Assembly: GCA_016710095.1 (NCBI GenBank) | Contig: JADJLL010000011.1 | Span: forward strand, 59,792 to 123,791 | Direction: 5' to 3' | Source of the DNA: Candidatus Eiseniibacteriota bacterium | Lineage (GTDB): Bacteria; Eisenbacteria; RBG-16-71-46 | DNA: 64,000 nucleotides | In this document: piece after piece, positions 37,283-46,917 of the stretch | How the letters are laid out: each line of letters starts with the position of its first letter | Numbering within the stretch: position 1 is the first letter of the stretch | Program-made: the position numbers and the translations under genes | Notes under the pieces: generated by a model | Database searches by the model: none | The model's input: only the letters and a program-made list of their open reading frames with translations | Told to the model about the DNA's origin: nothing

Positions 37283-38779
37283 TCATCCGGCGCGGCGGGC
37301 TGCGTCCTGCAGCCGTTCGATGCAGCGAGTCTTGCCGAGCAGGTCCGCCAGCAGCGGCAGCTCGGGTCCGTGCGTGCGCCCCGTGAGCGCGGCGCGCACC
37401 GGCATGAAGAGGTCGCGCCCCTTGCGTCCCTGCGCCTTGCCCGTGGATTGGAGGGCGGATTTAAAGCCCTCGCCGCTCCACTCGGCAAGTCCGCCGAGGG
37501 CCTCGGCGAGCGCGTTCAGCAGCGCTCCCGCCCCGTTCGTCGCAAGCGCCTCCGCGGCGTCGGCTTCCGTGACCACTTCGGCGCCCGTCAGGACGGAAAC
37601 CTCGCCCGCGACGTCGGCGAGCGTGGCGACGTTCCCGCGGACGGCTTCGATCAGCTTGCGCCGTCCGGTCTCGTCGAGCGCGGTGGTCAGCTCGGTCACG
37701 CGCGTGTTCCAGTCGGTCTCGCCCTCGGGCAGCGGCCCCGGGCCGACCGCGAGCCAGGCGGCGAGCTGCTCGCCGGTCGCGTGATGCAGGTAGTGCGCGT
37801 TCACCCACTGCAGCTTCGCCGAGTCGAACACCGAGCCGCTCTTGCCGAGCCGGTCGAGCGTGAACGCCTCGAGCAGTTCCTCGCGCGAGAGGATCTCGCG
37901 GTCGTCGCCGGGATGGAACCCGAGCAGCGCGAGGTAGCTGAGCATCGCCTCGGGCAGGAAGCCCGCGCGGCGCCAGTCGCCGACCGCGACCGCGGCCTCG
38001 CCCGAGCGCTTGCTCATCTTGGTGCGGTCGCGATTCAGGATCAGCGCGACGTGCGCGAACTGCGGCGGGGTCTCGCCGAACGCGTCGTACAGCATGAGCT
38101 GGCGCGGCGTGTTCGCGAGGTGTTCCTCGGCGCGCAGCACGTGCGAGATCCGCATGGCGGCGTCGTCCACGACGCACGCGAAGTTGTAGGTCGGCAGTCC
38201 GCTCGAGCGCAGGATCACGAAGTCGCCGACCATGCCGGCGGGGAACGTGACCTCGCCGCGCACGTGATCGTTCAGCGACCAGGCGCGATCGGCGACCTTG
38301 AAGCGGATGCTGCACGACTCGCCCGCGGCGGCGCGGCGCGCGGATTCGTCCGCGGCAAGCGCGCGGCAGCGGCCGTCGTAGTGCGGCGGACGGCCGGCGG
38401 CGAGCGACGCCTGACGGCGCTGCTCGAGCGACTCGTCCGTGCAGAAACAGCGGAACGCGAGCCCACGCGCGACCAGCTCGTCGGCGCGCGTGCGATACAG
38501 GTCGAGGCGCTCGCTCTGGCGGTAGGGCCCGTACGGGCCGCCGTTGTCCGGGCCCTCGTCCCACTGCAGTCCGAGCCAGCGCAGGTCGTCGAGCACGCCG
38601 CGTTCGCTCTCACCCGTCGAGCGGGCGGCGTCGGTGTCCTCGATGCGCAGCACGAACGCGCCGCCGTGACGGCGCGCGAACAGCCAGTTGAAGTACGCCG
38701 TGCGGGCGCCGCCGACGTGCAGCCAGCCGGTCGGGCTGGGTGCGAAGCGGACGCGGACGGGACGATCGGAGACGGACAA
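37283..38779 (-). CDS. gltX: Glutamyl-tRNA synthetase
   Basis: This class Ib synthetase charges tRNA-Glu. The 498 residues have the HIGH region RFAPSPTGWLHVGGARTAYF, the LRIEDTDAARST motif, and the KMSKS loop RDRTKMSKRSGE, followed by the anticodon-binding C-domain. The only plausible start is TTG at 38779; no ATG or GTG precedes the conserved RVRFAPSP block in frame. No second glutamyl-type synthetase is in the window, so discriminating versus non-discriminating type cannot be told. Confidence 0.95.
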   Translation of the reverse strand: MSVSDRPVRVRFAPSPTGWLHVGGARTAYFNWLFARRHGGAFVLRIEDTDAARSTGESERGVLDDLRWLGLQWDEGPDNGGPYGPYRQSERLDLYRTRADELVARGLAFRCFCTDESLEQRRQASLAAGRPPHYDGRCRALAADESARRAAAGESCSIRFKVADRAWSLNDHVRGEVTFPAGMVGDFVILRSSGLPTYNFACVVDDAAMRISHVLRAEEHLANTPRQLMLYDAFGETPPQFAHVALILNRDRTKMSKRSGEAAVAVGDWRRAGFLPEAMLSYLALLGFHPGDDREILSREELLEAFTLDRLGKSGSVFDSAKLQWVNAHYLHHATGEQLAAWLAVGPGPLPEGETDWNTRVTELTTALDETGRRKLIEAVRGNVATLADVAGEVSVLTGAEVVTEADAAEALATNGAGALLNALAEALGGLAEWSGEGFKSALQSTGKAQGRKGRDLFMPVRAALTGRTHGPELPLLADLLGKTRCIERLQDAARRAG

Positions 38780-38922
38780 GGGCGGACGGTCCTGTCGAAG
38801 GGGATTCGGATTCCCGGCGCCCCGCAGGGGCGTCGGCGCAGTCGGGCCGCATCATGGCCGAACCGCGGCCGGGAACCAAACGCGCCCCCCCGGCGCACTC
38901 GGGCGCCACGGGCCGCCCCGAA

Positions 38923-39624
38923 TCAGGCGGCCAGCATGCCCTCGACGACCTGCTCGAGGCTGAGCACCGTGAGCAGGCGATCGTCGATCGCCGCGAGACC
39001 GGTCAGCAGCGACGTGTTCACCGCGACGCCCATGTCCGGCGGGCGCACGAGCGCACCGGGCTGCACTTCGCGCACGTCCGAGACCCCGTCGACGAGCAGC
39101 CCGACCACGCGCGCCCCGACGTTGACCGTGACGATCACGCTGAGCGGCGTGCACGGAATCGCTTCCTTGCCGAACCAGACGCGCATGTCGAAGACCGGGA
39201 TCACCGTGCCCCGCACGTTGAGCAGTCCCTTCAGGTGGCGCGGCGAGTTCGGCAGCGCGGTCACGCGCGTGTAGCCGCGGATCTCCTGCACGGACTGGAT
39301 CTCGATGCCGTACTCCTGCTCGTCGAGCAGGAACGTGAGGTACTGGTGCGGCGCCACGCGGGCGTCCTCGACGGCTTCGGCGAGGACCGGCGACTCGGCC
39401 GGCGCTTCGACCGGCGACTCGACTCCGTCGCTCGGCTCGTTCACGTACTCGGGCGCGAGCGTGACGGCGACCGGCGGCTCGATCGGCGCGACAGCGACTC
39501 GGGAGGCGGCGCCGACATCGGCCGCCTTGCGGCGCGGCGCGCGCTTGCGGGCCGGGGTGGCGCTCGAAGCAGCCTTGGTCTCGTCCGTGTCCTTCGGACG
39601 CTCGGTGTTTCCGGAGCGGGGCAT
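38923..39624 (-). CDS. cheW: CheW-type chemotaxis coupling protein with N-terminal extension
   Basis: CheW links chemoreceptors to the CheA kinase. Residues from about 100 to 233 are a full CheW domain (YLTFLLDEQEYGIEIQSVQE, then LKGLLNVRGTVIPVFDMRVW and VGLLVDGVSDVREV). Before it lies about 95 residues rich in Ala, Pro, Arg and Glu, likely disordered. Start ATG 39624 follows GGGGAAGA. The gene is separated from the mcp and second cheW by an insertion sequence. No cheA is in the window. Confidence 0.92.
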   Translation of the reverse strand: MPRSGNTERPKDTDETKAASSATPARKRAPRRKAADVGAASRVAVAPIEPPVAVTLAPEYVNEPSDGVESPVEAPAESPVLAEAVEDARVAPHQYLTFLLDEQEYGIEIQSVQEIRGYTRVTALPNSPRHLKGLLNVRGTVIPVFDMRVWFGKEAIPCTPLSVIVTVNVGARVVGLLVDGVSDVREVQPGALVRPPDMGVAVNTSLLTGLAAIDDRLLTVLSLEQVVEGMLAA

Positions 39625-39766
39625 TCTTCCCCTCGATCGATCCTGGATGTACGCGGAGTGCCGGAGTGCGCCGTTCGGCGCGAAGTGGCACACGGGGGAC
39701 TTCGGCAACACGGCCGCGGGAGTTGAGCGGTGCTTCGCCCGGCGACGTCCGGGGCAGGAAAAGTCC

Positions 39767-39796
39767 GCGCCCCGGCGTCGTGTGACGCCGGGGCGC
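39767..39796. terminator. Perfect 13-bp hairpin between mcp/IS and cheW
   Basis: GCGCCCCGGCGTC pairs perfectly with GACGCCGGGGCGC around a GTGT loop. It is 13 bp from the IS end. Before the IS arrived it would have sat about 190 bp downstream of the mcp stop, so it was probably the mcp terminator. The flanking T content is low. Confidence 0.5.
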
Positions 39797-39809
39797 GGGT
39801 GAAACGGGT

Positions 39810-40986
39810 GGGTTGTGGTTCGCAGAATGTGGCGGCCCGATGCGGCAGGGCAGCACAGCGTGTTCGTTCGGCCCCCGCATTGTCCGCGAAGTCATTGTCG
39901 CTACCACCTGAACGCCGAGGGCTGGCGCTGGAAACGCCACGGTTCCTACACAAGGCAGGCGTCACCGACGGAGATACCTCGCTACCGCTGTTGTCACTGT
40001 GGCGCAACTTTCTCCTCGCAGACCTTTCACACGACCTACTACCTCAAGCGCCCCGAGCTGCAGGTTCCGCTGCTCTATCGCATCGACGCTGGCTCCGGAT
40101 TTCGGCAGATGGCGCGCGAGATGCGCTGCTCGCACAGCACCCTCGTGCACCAGGCGGCGCGGCTCGGCCGGCACGCCCTGCTCTTCATGACAAGGCACCG
40201 GCCAGCGGGCCTGCTCGAGGAGCCGCTGGTGATCGACGGGTTCGAGAGCTTTGCGTACAGCCAGTACCACCCGCTGCACCTGAACCTCGGCATCGGCGGT
40301 GACACGGGTTTCCACTACGGGCTCACCCACTCGCCTCTGCGCCGCAAGGGCTACATGCGCCCGATCAGCGGATACACCGCGACACCGTCGAAAACACGTT
40401 CGGGCGCCCCGACCCGAAGGCGATCGAGAAGGGCATGACGGAGGTCATCCGCATGTCCGCACCGCTGCCGCAAGCGCTCGATATCCGCTCCGATGGCCAT
40501 CCGGCATACGAGCGTTCGTTCAGGCGTCTGCTGGGGTACTCGATCTTTCACAAGGCCACGCCCTCGACCGACCCGCGAACGCCGGACAACGACCTGTTCT
40601 TCGTCAACAAGCGCGACATGATGCTGCGGCACAACGGCGCGAACCATCGGCGCGAGACGATTGCGTTCTCGAAGCGCGACCAGGGCGTGATCGACCGGGC
40701 CGCGATCCATCTCATGCTGGCGAACTACTGGGCGCCGAGCTCGGTGAACCACGACCGAACCACCCCGGCGATGAAGCTCGGGCTCTTCGAGACACCGCTG
40801 AGTCCCGAAGCACTGCTCGGCAAGCGACAGTTCGTGACACGTACTTCGGTCACGGAGGAGTGGCGCCGGTACTACTTCGGCTGGGAGGCCGAGTCGAGCA
40901 CCCGAAGACACGCTCGCGCCTGATGCACCACGGGCGGCTCCGAAGAACCGCGCCTGTGACGAGCAACATTCTACGAACCACAGACC
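39810..40986 (+). mobile_element. Insertion sequence, about 1.18 kb
   Basis: The ends are imperfect inverted repeats of 24 bp, about 20 of 24 matching: GGGTTGTGGTTCGCAGAATG on the left (39810 on) and GGTCTGTGGTTCGTAGAATG as the reverse complement on the right (from 40986). One transposase gene fills the interior. No target duplication is evident. The right end stops 2 bp short of the mcp stop codon, so mcp coding is just spared. I cannot name the family with confidence; IS1- or IS1595-like is my best guess. Confidence 0.75.
39827..40923 (+). CDS. Transposase of the insertion sequence (one missing base)
   Basis: The predicted product is about 365 residues. It starts MWRPDAAGQHSVFVRPPHCP with an N-terminal zinc ribbon (CPRSHC ... 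YRCCHCGATFSS), then a helix-turn-helix-like part (FRQMAREMRCSHSTLVHQAA). DDE-type candidates are the Asp in LVIDGFESFAYSQ, the Asp in DIRSDGHPAYERS and the Glu in NHRRETIAFSKRD. The frame breaks near 40360: adding one base after CGCCC restores RPDQRIHRDTVENTFGRPDP and joins both halves. It is either recently inactivated or a sequence error; the inverted repeats and conserved frame argue for a recent insertion. Confidence 0.7.
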
Positions 40987-40988
40987 TT

Positions 40989-42722
40989 CTAGAACTCCTC
41001 GAACCCGCCGTCGGTGCCCGTGGCGGCCGCTTCGGCCACCGCGACCGGAGCCGGCGCAGACGCGGGCCGCGAGGCCTGACGCGCACGCTTCACCAGCTTG
41101 AGCGGCTTGTGGGACGCCTTCGGCGTGGCGTGACGCGACGGCACCGCCGCCGACATCGGAGCGCCGGTCGAACCACTCGAGTCGAGCTTGAAGCGGCGCA
41201 CGACGTCCATGAGCTGCTGGGCCTGGCCGGACAGCGCTTCGGCCGTGCTCGACATCTCTTCGGTCTGCGAGGCGTTCGCCTGCGTCACGCCGTCCATCTG
41301 CGTGACCGCGGTGTTCACCTGCTCGATACCGGTGGACTGCTCGCGCGACGACGCCGCGATCTCGCCCACGATGTCCGTCACGCGCTTCACCGACGTGACG
41401 ATCTCGCCCAGCGTTTCGCCCGACTGGTTCACGAGCTTCGAGCCGGCTTCGACCTTCGCGACGGAGTCGTTGATCAGCGTCTTGATTTCCTTCGCCGACG
41501 ACGCCGAACGCTGCGCGAGGTTGCGCACTTCGGCCGCGACGACGGCGAAACCACGGCCCTGCTCGCCGGCCCGCGCCGCTTCGACCGCGGCATTGAAGGC
41601 GAGAAGGTTGGTCTGGAAGGCGATCTCGTCGATCGCCGTGATGATGTCCGCGATCTTGCGGGACGACGCGTTGATCTCGTCCATCGCGCCGACGGCGGTG
41701 TTCACGACCTGGCCGCCCTTCTCCGCGACTTCGCGGGCGCCGTGCGCCAGCTGCGCCGCATGCGCGGCGTTGTCGGCGTTCTGCTTCACGGCCGAGGTCA
41801 TCTCCTCGAGCGAAGCGGCGGTCTCTTCGAGGCTCGACGCCTGTTCCTGCGCGCCGCTCGAGATCTCGTCGGTCGCCGCGGACAGCTGCTTGGAAGCCGC
41901 CGCCACGGACGACGCCGCGGCGTGCACTTCCTGGAGCGCCGTACGCATGGACGTGATGGCCGCGTTGAGCGACGTGCTCAGCTGGCCGATCTCATCCTTC
42001 GATTCGACGTTCACGGTCTGCGTGAAGTCGCCACCGGCGACCGATTCGAGCACCGCCGCGGCGCGGCCGAGCGGAACGGCGATCAAGCGCGCAATCCGAG
42101 GCCCATCGCGATGCCGCAGAGTGCGCCGAAGAGCACGACGAGGATCATGAGGATGCGGCTCTGGTTGTAGACCCTGTCGCCATCGATCGTGGCCTGCTCA
42201 CCGAGCTGGAGCTTGCTCTTGCGCATGCTCTCGACTTCGACCTGGATATCCTTCGGCGTGCCGGTGGCGGCGTCGGGTTCGCGGCGGGAGATCGCGCCTG
42301 GTCATCGGCGATCGACAGTTCTGACGATCCGGTCGAGTGCGCGTGCCAGTCCTGCGCAGTTCACGCATGCGCTTTCATGCTGGCCTTGGCGGCGTCGGTC
42401 GCGAGCGTCTTCTCGGCGTTCCCGAGCCTGGTCATTCATCTCCTGCTCAACCTTCGACCACGGCCTGGCCTGCTTGCGGATCGCGGCGGCATCGTCCTCG
42501 AGCATCGCCTGGCGCAGCGCTTTTCCGGCGCTGCATGTCGGCCTCCGCGGCAAGCGATGGCGGCGACGCCATGAAGTGACGCTCATAGAGATCATCGAGC
42601 CGGGTGTTGATCTTGCCGAGGCCGGAGATGCCCATGACGCCGACGATCGTCAGCATCACCGCAACCAAGGAGAACCCCGAAAGGAGCTTGGTCTGAGTCT
42701 TGAGGTTCAGGAACCATTTCAT
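40989..42722 (-). CDS. Methyl-accepting chemotaxis protein (several indels in the sensor part)
   Basis: This inner-membrane chemoreceptor starts MKWFLNLKTQTKLLSGFSLV (ATG 42722, GGAG upstream), with the first membrane segment and a four-helix sensor region. A second membrane segment and HAMP (VPLGRAAAVLESVAGGDFTQ) follow, then the signalling domain with the hairpin tip AARAGEQGRGFAVVAAEVRN. It ends GGFEEF, resembling the CheR/CheB tether. Between about 42090 and 42560 the frame changes several times (KALRQAMLEDDAAAIRKQAR, then NAEKTLATDAAKASMKAHA in another frame), so at least three or four indels lie there. Either sequence errors or early decay could explain this. Confidence 0.8.
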
Positions 42723-42800
42723 GTGTCGGTCTCCATCCGCGTGCGCGGAGGTATGTGAAGGCTCTGCGCTCACGCGGAGCACGAGAAGCCGTGGTTTCGA

Positions 42801-43277
42801 TCAGGCGGCGACGGACAGGTTTTCTTCTCCCACGATCTGGGCCATCGAGAGGATGGACACGAGACGGTCGGCCGAACGGGCGATTCCCGAAAGGCTCGTC
42901 ACCTCGAACCCCTGGCCGATGGTCGGCGGCGGGGAAATCGCGTCCGGCAGGATGTCGAGCACGTCCGACACGCCGTCCACCACCAGGCCCACGACCCGGC
43001 CACCCACTCGCACCACGACGGTCACGGACAGGCGATCGTCGTCGGGCACGGGCATGTGGAACATGTGACGCAGGTCGAGAACGGGAACCACGGTGCCGCG
43101 CAGGTTGATCACGCCGCGGAAGTGCACGGGCGCGTTGGGCACCGCCGTCGCGGCGGTCCAGCCGCGGATTTCCTGAACGTCCAGAATTGCGATTCCGAAC
43201 TCCTGCTGGCCAAGCCGGATCGTGAGGTACTGATCCAGATGGGCCTGCCCGGAGCCCGAAATTCCAAGCTCGTCCAT
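42801..43277 (-). CDS. cheW: CheW-type chemotaxis coupling protein
   Basis: This is a compact 158-residue CheW: YLTIRLGQQEFGIAILDVQE, then FRGVINLRGTVVPVLDLRHM and VVGLVVDGVSDVLDILP. It lacks the long N-terminal extension of the other cheW and is about half identical in the core. It lies 78 bp upstream of the mcp gene and is probably its partner. Two different CheW proteins around one receptor suggest they serve different arrays or compete. Confidence 0.94.
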   Translation of the reverse strand: MDELGISGSGQAHLDQYLTIRLGQQEFGIAILDVQEIRGWTAATAVPNAPVHFRGVINLRGTVVPVLDLRHMFHMPVPDDDRLSVTVVVRVGGRVVGLVVDGVSDVLDILPDAISPPPTIGQGFEVTSLSGIARSADRLVSILSMAQIVGEENLSVAA

Positions 43278-43603
43278 CTCCTGCTCCCTCTACCGCGGCG
43301 AGGCCGGCCCCGTGAGCGTCTCCGATCCCGGAGAGCCGCTTCGGTGACGCGATGAGCAGCGGCGTTCTGCCGCATGAGGGGGGGGTAGTCCTGTCCCGGA
43401 CTCGAGGGGGGTTGCTTCGGGGTAGACCTGCCAGATGAGCGGATTCGTCGCGGTGAAGTATCCGCTCGGGGCCATGTTTCGGCCGGTACCGGTGCCGCTT
43501 GAAGGCCGGCGGCAGACTTTTCCCCTGCTGCGAGAGTGATCGCGGGTGGCACGCTTCTCCGGGCCGCGTTCTGCACGAACGGGCGGCGAATGCTCCGGAA
43601 GCG
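43278..43603. other. Intergenic stretch between ispF and cheW
   Basis: I see no gene in these 326 bp. There are runs of G (GGGGGGGG near 43380 and GGGGGG near 43410) and no clear promoter boxes. The end of the long housekeeping transcript and the promoter of the chemotaxis genes should both fall here. Confidence 0.3.
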
Positions 43604-44080
43604 TCAGGCTTCGATCAGCGCGACCGCCATGGCCGCAATTCCCTCGCGCCGGCCGAGCGCGCCGAGCTGCTCGTTCGTGGTCGCCTTCACGCTGACCTGC
43701 GACGGCTCGATCGCCAGCACGCGCGCGATGTTCGCGAGCATCTCGGCGCGCCTCGGCGCCAGCTTCGGCGCCTCGGCGACCACCATCGCGTCCACGTTCA
43801 CGATGCGCGCGCCCTTCGCGTCGAGCAGCGCGCGGATGCGGGCGAGCAGGTCGAGGCTCGAGGCGTCCTTCCACTGCGGATCGCCCGGAGGGAAGTGATC
43901 GCCGAGATCGCCCAGCCCGCCCGCGCCGAGCAGCGCGTCGCCGATCGCGTGCAGCAGCACGTCGGCGTCGCTGTGCCCGTCGAGCCCCCACTCGCTCTCG
44001 AACTTCACGCCGCCCAGGACCAGCGGGCGTCCGGCGGCGATGCGATGGATGTCGTAGCCCATGCCGATGCGCGTGCTCAT
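43604..44080 (-). CDS. ispF: 2-C-methyl-D-erythritol 2,4-cyclodiphosphate synthase
   Basis: IspF catalyses the fifth step of the MEP isoprenoid pathway. The 158 residues have the zinc site MGYDIHRIAAGRPLVLGGVK (DXH), the GLDGHSDADVLLHAIGDALL signature, and the C-terminal VSVKATTNEQLGALGRREGI. The ATG at 44080 overlaps the ispD stop (ATGA), so ispD and ispF are translationally coupled. Length is normal, and the end of the gene marks the end of the 13-gene run. Confidence 0.96.
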   Translation of the reverse strand: MSTRIGMGYDIHRIAAGRPLVLGGVKFESEWGLDGHSDADVLLHAIGDALLGAGGLGDLGDHFPPGDPQWKDASSLDLLARIRALLDAKGARIVNVDAMVVAEAPKLAPRRAEMLANIARVLAIEPSQVSVKATTNEQLGALGRREGIAAMAVALIEA

Positions 44081-44776
44081 GACCGGTGTTCTCCCCGCGT
44101 GGCCGCCGCGCGGGCGGCGAGCAGTGCTTCGGCGGCGGCGAGATCCGCGGCCGTCGTGATCTTGAAGTTGGCGGTGTCCCCGACCGAGACGCGCACGGGA
44201 TGCCCGGCCGCCTCGACGAGCGCCGCGTCGTCCGTGGCGACCGCCGTCGCCGCGGCGTGCGCCTGCACGAGCCAGTCGCGCCGGAACACCTGCGGCGTCT
44301 GCGCGCACCAGAGTCCGTCGCGCGACGGCGTCGCGGTCACGACGCCGTCCTCGACGCGCTTGAGCGTGTCGGCGAGCGGCACCGCGGCGAGCGCGGCGCC
44401 GTGCTCGCGCGCCGCGGCGATCGCGCGTTCGATCACGTCCACGCTCACGAGCGCTCGCGCGCCGTCGTGCACGGCGATCACGTCACAGCCCTCGGGCGCG
44501 GCGGCGAGCCCGCGCGCGACCGAGTGCTGGCGCTCGGCGCCGCCCTCGACCCACGCGCTGATTTTGGACGACGCGGCCGCTGGCCGCGAGCAGCTCGCGC
44601 AGCGTGCGTGCGTCGCCCACGACGACGATGTCGTCCACCGAGGGCGCGAGCTGCAGCGCCTCGAGCGCCCACGTGAAGAGTGGCCGCCCGGCGAGCGGCA
44701 CCATCGCCTTGGGCACGTCGTGCCCGAGGCGTTCGCCTCGGCCGGCGCAGAGCAGGAGCGCGGCGGTGCGGCTCAC
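44077..44776 (-). CDS. ispD: 2-C-methyl-D-erythritol 4-phosphate cytidylyltransferase (one extra base)
   Basis: IspD makes CDP-methylerythritol in the MEP pathway. From GTG 44776 the frame gives VSRTAALLLCAGRGERLGHD and VPKAMVPLAGRPLFTWALEA. Removing one C at about 44573-44578 joins it to SSKISAWVEGGAERQHSVAR and then VIAVHDGARALVSVDVIERA and TANFKITTAADLAAAEALLA. The nucleotide-binding AGRGERLG and the VHDGARA motif are intact. Restored length is about 232 residues. Start overlaps the ybaK stop (GTGA). Confidence 0.9.
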
Positions 44777-45273
44777 GGCGCGACGCTCCCGCGGATGTTC
44801 AGGATGCGGCCGTTCGTCATCACGGCGAGTTCGGCGGCCGTGAGCGGGAACATCGAGTTCGGGTGGCCCGCGGCGGCCCACAGGTCGCCGATCGCGAACA
44901 GGTCCTCGTCGATCACGACGTCGAGTTCCTGCGCGTGCCCCACGGGCGGAATGCCGCCGATCGCGAAGCCGGTCACCTGGCGCACGAGCTTCGGGTTCGC
45001 CATCTCGACCGGCTCGCCGAGCAGCGCCTCGAGCACGTCGGTGTTCACCCGGTTCGCGCCGCTCGCGACCACCATCACCGGCGTGCCCGAGGTGGCGCCG
45101 CGGAACACGAGGCTCTTCACGATCTGCGCGGGCTGGCAGCCGAGCGCGTCGGCCGCGGCCTGCGCCGTCTTCACCGGGTGCTCGAGCTCGAGCACGACGT
45201 TCTCGAATCCGAGAGCACGGATCGCGTCCTGCACGCGCTGCGCGGCGTCGCTCAACGGGCGCGGAGCGTTCAC
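44773..45273 (-). CDS. YbaK/EbsC family aminoacyl-tRNA deacylase
   Basis: YbaK-type proteins clear mischarged tRNAs (for example Cys-tRNA-Pro) in trans. The 166-residue product has VVLELEHPVKTAQAAADALG, then QIVKSLVFRGATSGTPVMVV with the conserved Lys, and GIPPVGHAQELDVVIDEDL. The GTG at 45273 overlaps the radA stop, with GGAGG upstream. Which tRNA it edits cannot be read from the sequence. Confidence 0.88.
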   Translation of the reverse strand: MNAPRPLSDAAQRVQDAIRALGFENVVLELEHPVKTAQAAADALGCQPAQIVKSLVFRGATSGTPVMVVASGANRVNTDVLEALLGEPVEMANPKLVRQVTGFAIGGIPPVGHAQELDVVIDEDLFAIGDLWAAAGHPNSMFPLTAAELAVMTNGRILNIRGSVAP

Positions 45274-46862
45274 TCGTCCTCCGGCCGCGGCGGCGCGGAC
45301 GAACGCGGCCCGGAGGGCACGCGCAGTGGAGCGCGCAGGCTGCCCGCGGCGGCGGCGCCGCTCTCGCGCGGACGCGGCGGTGCGGCCGGACGCTCCGCGA
45401 CCGGTCCGCCGACCTTCTCGCCGAGCAGCGCGTCGAACGCCTCGCGCACGGTGCCGAGCGCGACGCGTTCGATCGCGATGCCCTCGGCGTCCGCGGCCTG
45501 CGCCTTCGGGAAGCCCGCGCGCACGAAGCCCAGCTGCGCGGCCTCGCGCAGCCGCGCGTCGAGGCGCGAGACGCGGCGCAGCTCGCCCGAAAGGCTGATC
45601 TCGCCCAGCGCGAGCGTGCGGTGCAGCAGCGGCCGGCTGCGATAGCTCGACGCGATCGCGAGCGCGACGCCGAGATCCGTGCCGGGATCGTCGAGCTTGA
45701 GCCCGCCCGTCACGGTGACGAACACGTCGTGCCGTCCGAGCTTGAGCCCCACGCGGCGTTCGAGCACCGCGAGCAGCACCGCGAGGCGGCGCTGGTCGAA
45801 GCCCGCGGTCACGCGCTGCGGCGTGCCGTAGAACGACGTGCTCACGAGCGCCTGCACTTCGACGAGCAGCGGGCGCGAGCCTTCGAGGCTCGCGACGACC
45901 GCGACGCCGGGCTCGGAGCGCTCGCCGTCCGACAGGAACGCCTGCGACGGATTCGCGACCTCGCGCAGTCCCGTGTCGAGCATCTCGAACACGCCGAGTT
46001 CGTTCGTGCTGCCGAAGCGGTTCTTGGCGGCGCGCAGCACACGGTAGTGCTGGTAGCGCTCCCCTTCGAGGTAGAGCACCGCGTCCACCATGTGCTCGAG
46101 CACGCGCGGGCCGGCGACGGCGCCGTCCTTGGTCACGTGCCCGACGAGGAAGACCGGCGTGCGCGAGCCCTTCGCGTAGTGCAGCAGCGCGAGGCCGCAC
46201 TCGCGCACCTGGGTCACGGTGCCCGGGCCGCCTTCGAGGTCGGAGCGCGACAGCGTCTGGATCGAGTCGGCGATCATCGCGTCGGGATTCACGCGCGACG
46301 CCGCTTCGAGCACGGCTTCGAGGTCGGTCTCGCACAGCAGCAGCAGACCCGGCGGCACCTCGCCCAGGCGCGCGGCGCGCAGCCGGATCTGCTGCTCGCT
46401 CTCCTCGCCCGAGACGTACAGGATCTTGCGGCCTTCGCGCGCGAGGCCCATGGCCAGTTGCAGCATGAGCGTGCTCTTGCCGATGCCGGGATCGCCGCCG
46501 ACGAGCAGCAGCGAGCCGGGCACCAGTCCGCCGCCCAGTACGCGATCGAGCTCGCGCATGCCGGTGGCCGCGCGCTCGGCGTGCTCCATGGACACTTCGG
46601 CCAGCGGCTGCGGTCCCTGCGCACGCACGTCGCCCGCGGGCACCCAGCGCGCGGCGCCTCTGCGAGTCCCGGCGCCTCCGGCGCCGCCAGCGCCACCGCC
46701 GGCGCCGCCCGCCGGCGCTTCCGCGGCCGTGTTCCACTCGCCGCAGCCGGGGCAGTGCCCGAACCAGCGCGGCTGTTCGTTGCCGCACGCCGTGCAGAAA
46801 AAGCTCGTCTTCGCGGCCTTGCCGCTCTTGGCGCCCTTACCCGTCCTGCCGATGCTCGTCAT
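45270..46862 (-). CDS. radA: DNA repair protein RadA (Sms)
   Basis: RadA is a RecA-like branch-migration helicase used in recombination and repair. The 530 residues show the N-terminal zinc finger (CTACGNEQPRWFGHCPGC), Walker A GGDPGIGKST, the KNRFG signature (AAKNRFGSTNELGVFEM) and a Lon-like C-domain (FVTVTGGLKLDDPGTDLGVA). A Gly/Ala-rich linker follows the zinc finger, and an Ala/Pro/Arg-rich tail adds about 40 residues at the end. It lies downstream of mlaD with a 55-bp gap. Confidence 0.96.
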   Translation of the reverse strand: MTSIGRTGKGAKSGKAAKTSFFCTACGNEQPRWFGHCPGCGEWNTAAEAPAGGAGGGAGGAGGAGTRRGAARWVPAGDVRAQGPQPLAEVSMEHAERAATGMRELDRVLGGGLVPGSLLLVGGDPGIGKSTLMLQLAMGLAREGRKILYVSGEESEQQIRLRAARLGEVPPGLLLLCETDLEAVLEAASRVNPDAMIADSIQTLSRSDLEGGPGTVTQVRECGLALLHYAKGSRTPVFLVGHVTKDGAVAGPRVLEHMVDAVLYLEGERYQHYRVLRAAKNRFGSTNELGVFEMLDTGLREVANPSQAFLSDGERSEPGVAVVASLEGSRPLLVEVQALVSTSFYGTPQRVTAGFDQRRLAVLLAVLERRVGLKLGRHDVFVTVTGGLKLDDPGTDLGVALAIASSYRSRPLLHRTLALGEISLSGELRRVSRLDARLREAAQLGFVRAGFPKAQAADAEGIAIERVALGTVREAFDALLGEKVGGPVAERPAAPPRPRESGAAAAGSLRAPLRVPSGPRSSAPPRPEDE

Positions 46863-46917
46863 GTGCGGTATCGCCTCGCGGGGGCGAGCTCGCCCGGTCG
46901 TTCGGGTCGCGCCCGGG

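Noticed and set aside
39827..40923. Two separate IS genes with programmed frameshifting
   Set aside because: The break lacks a slippery A6G or similar site, and adding one base restores a continuous protein. A base error or a simple inactivating mutation is more likely.
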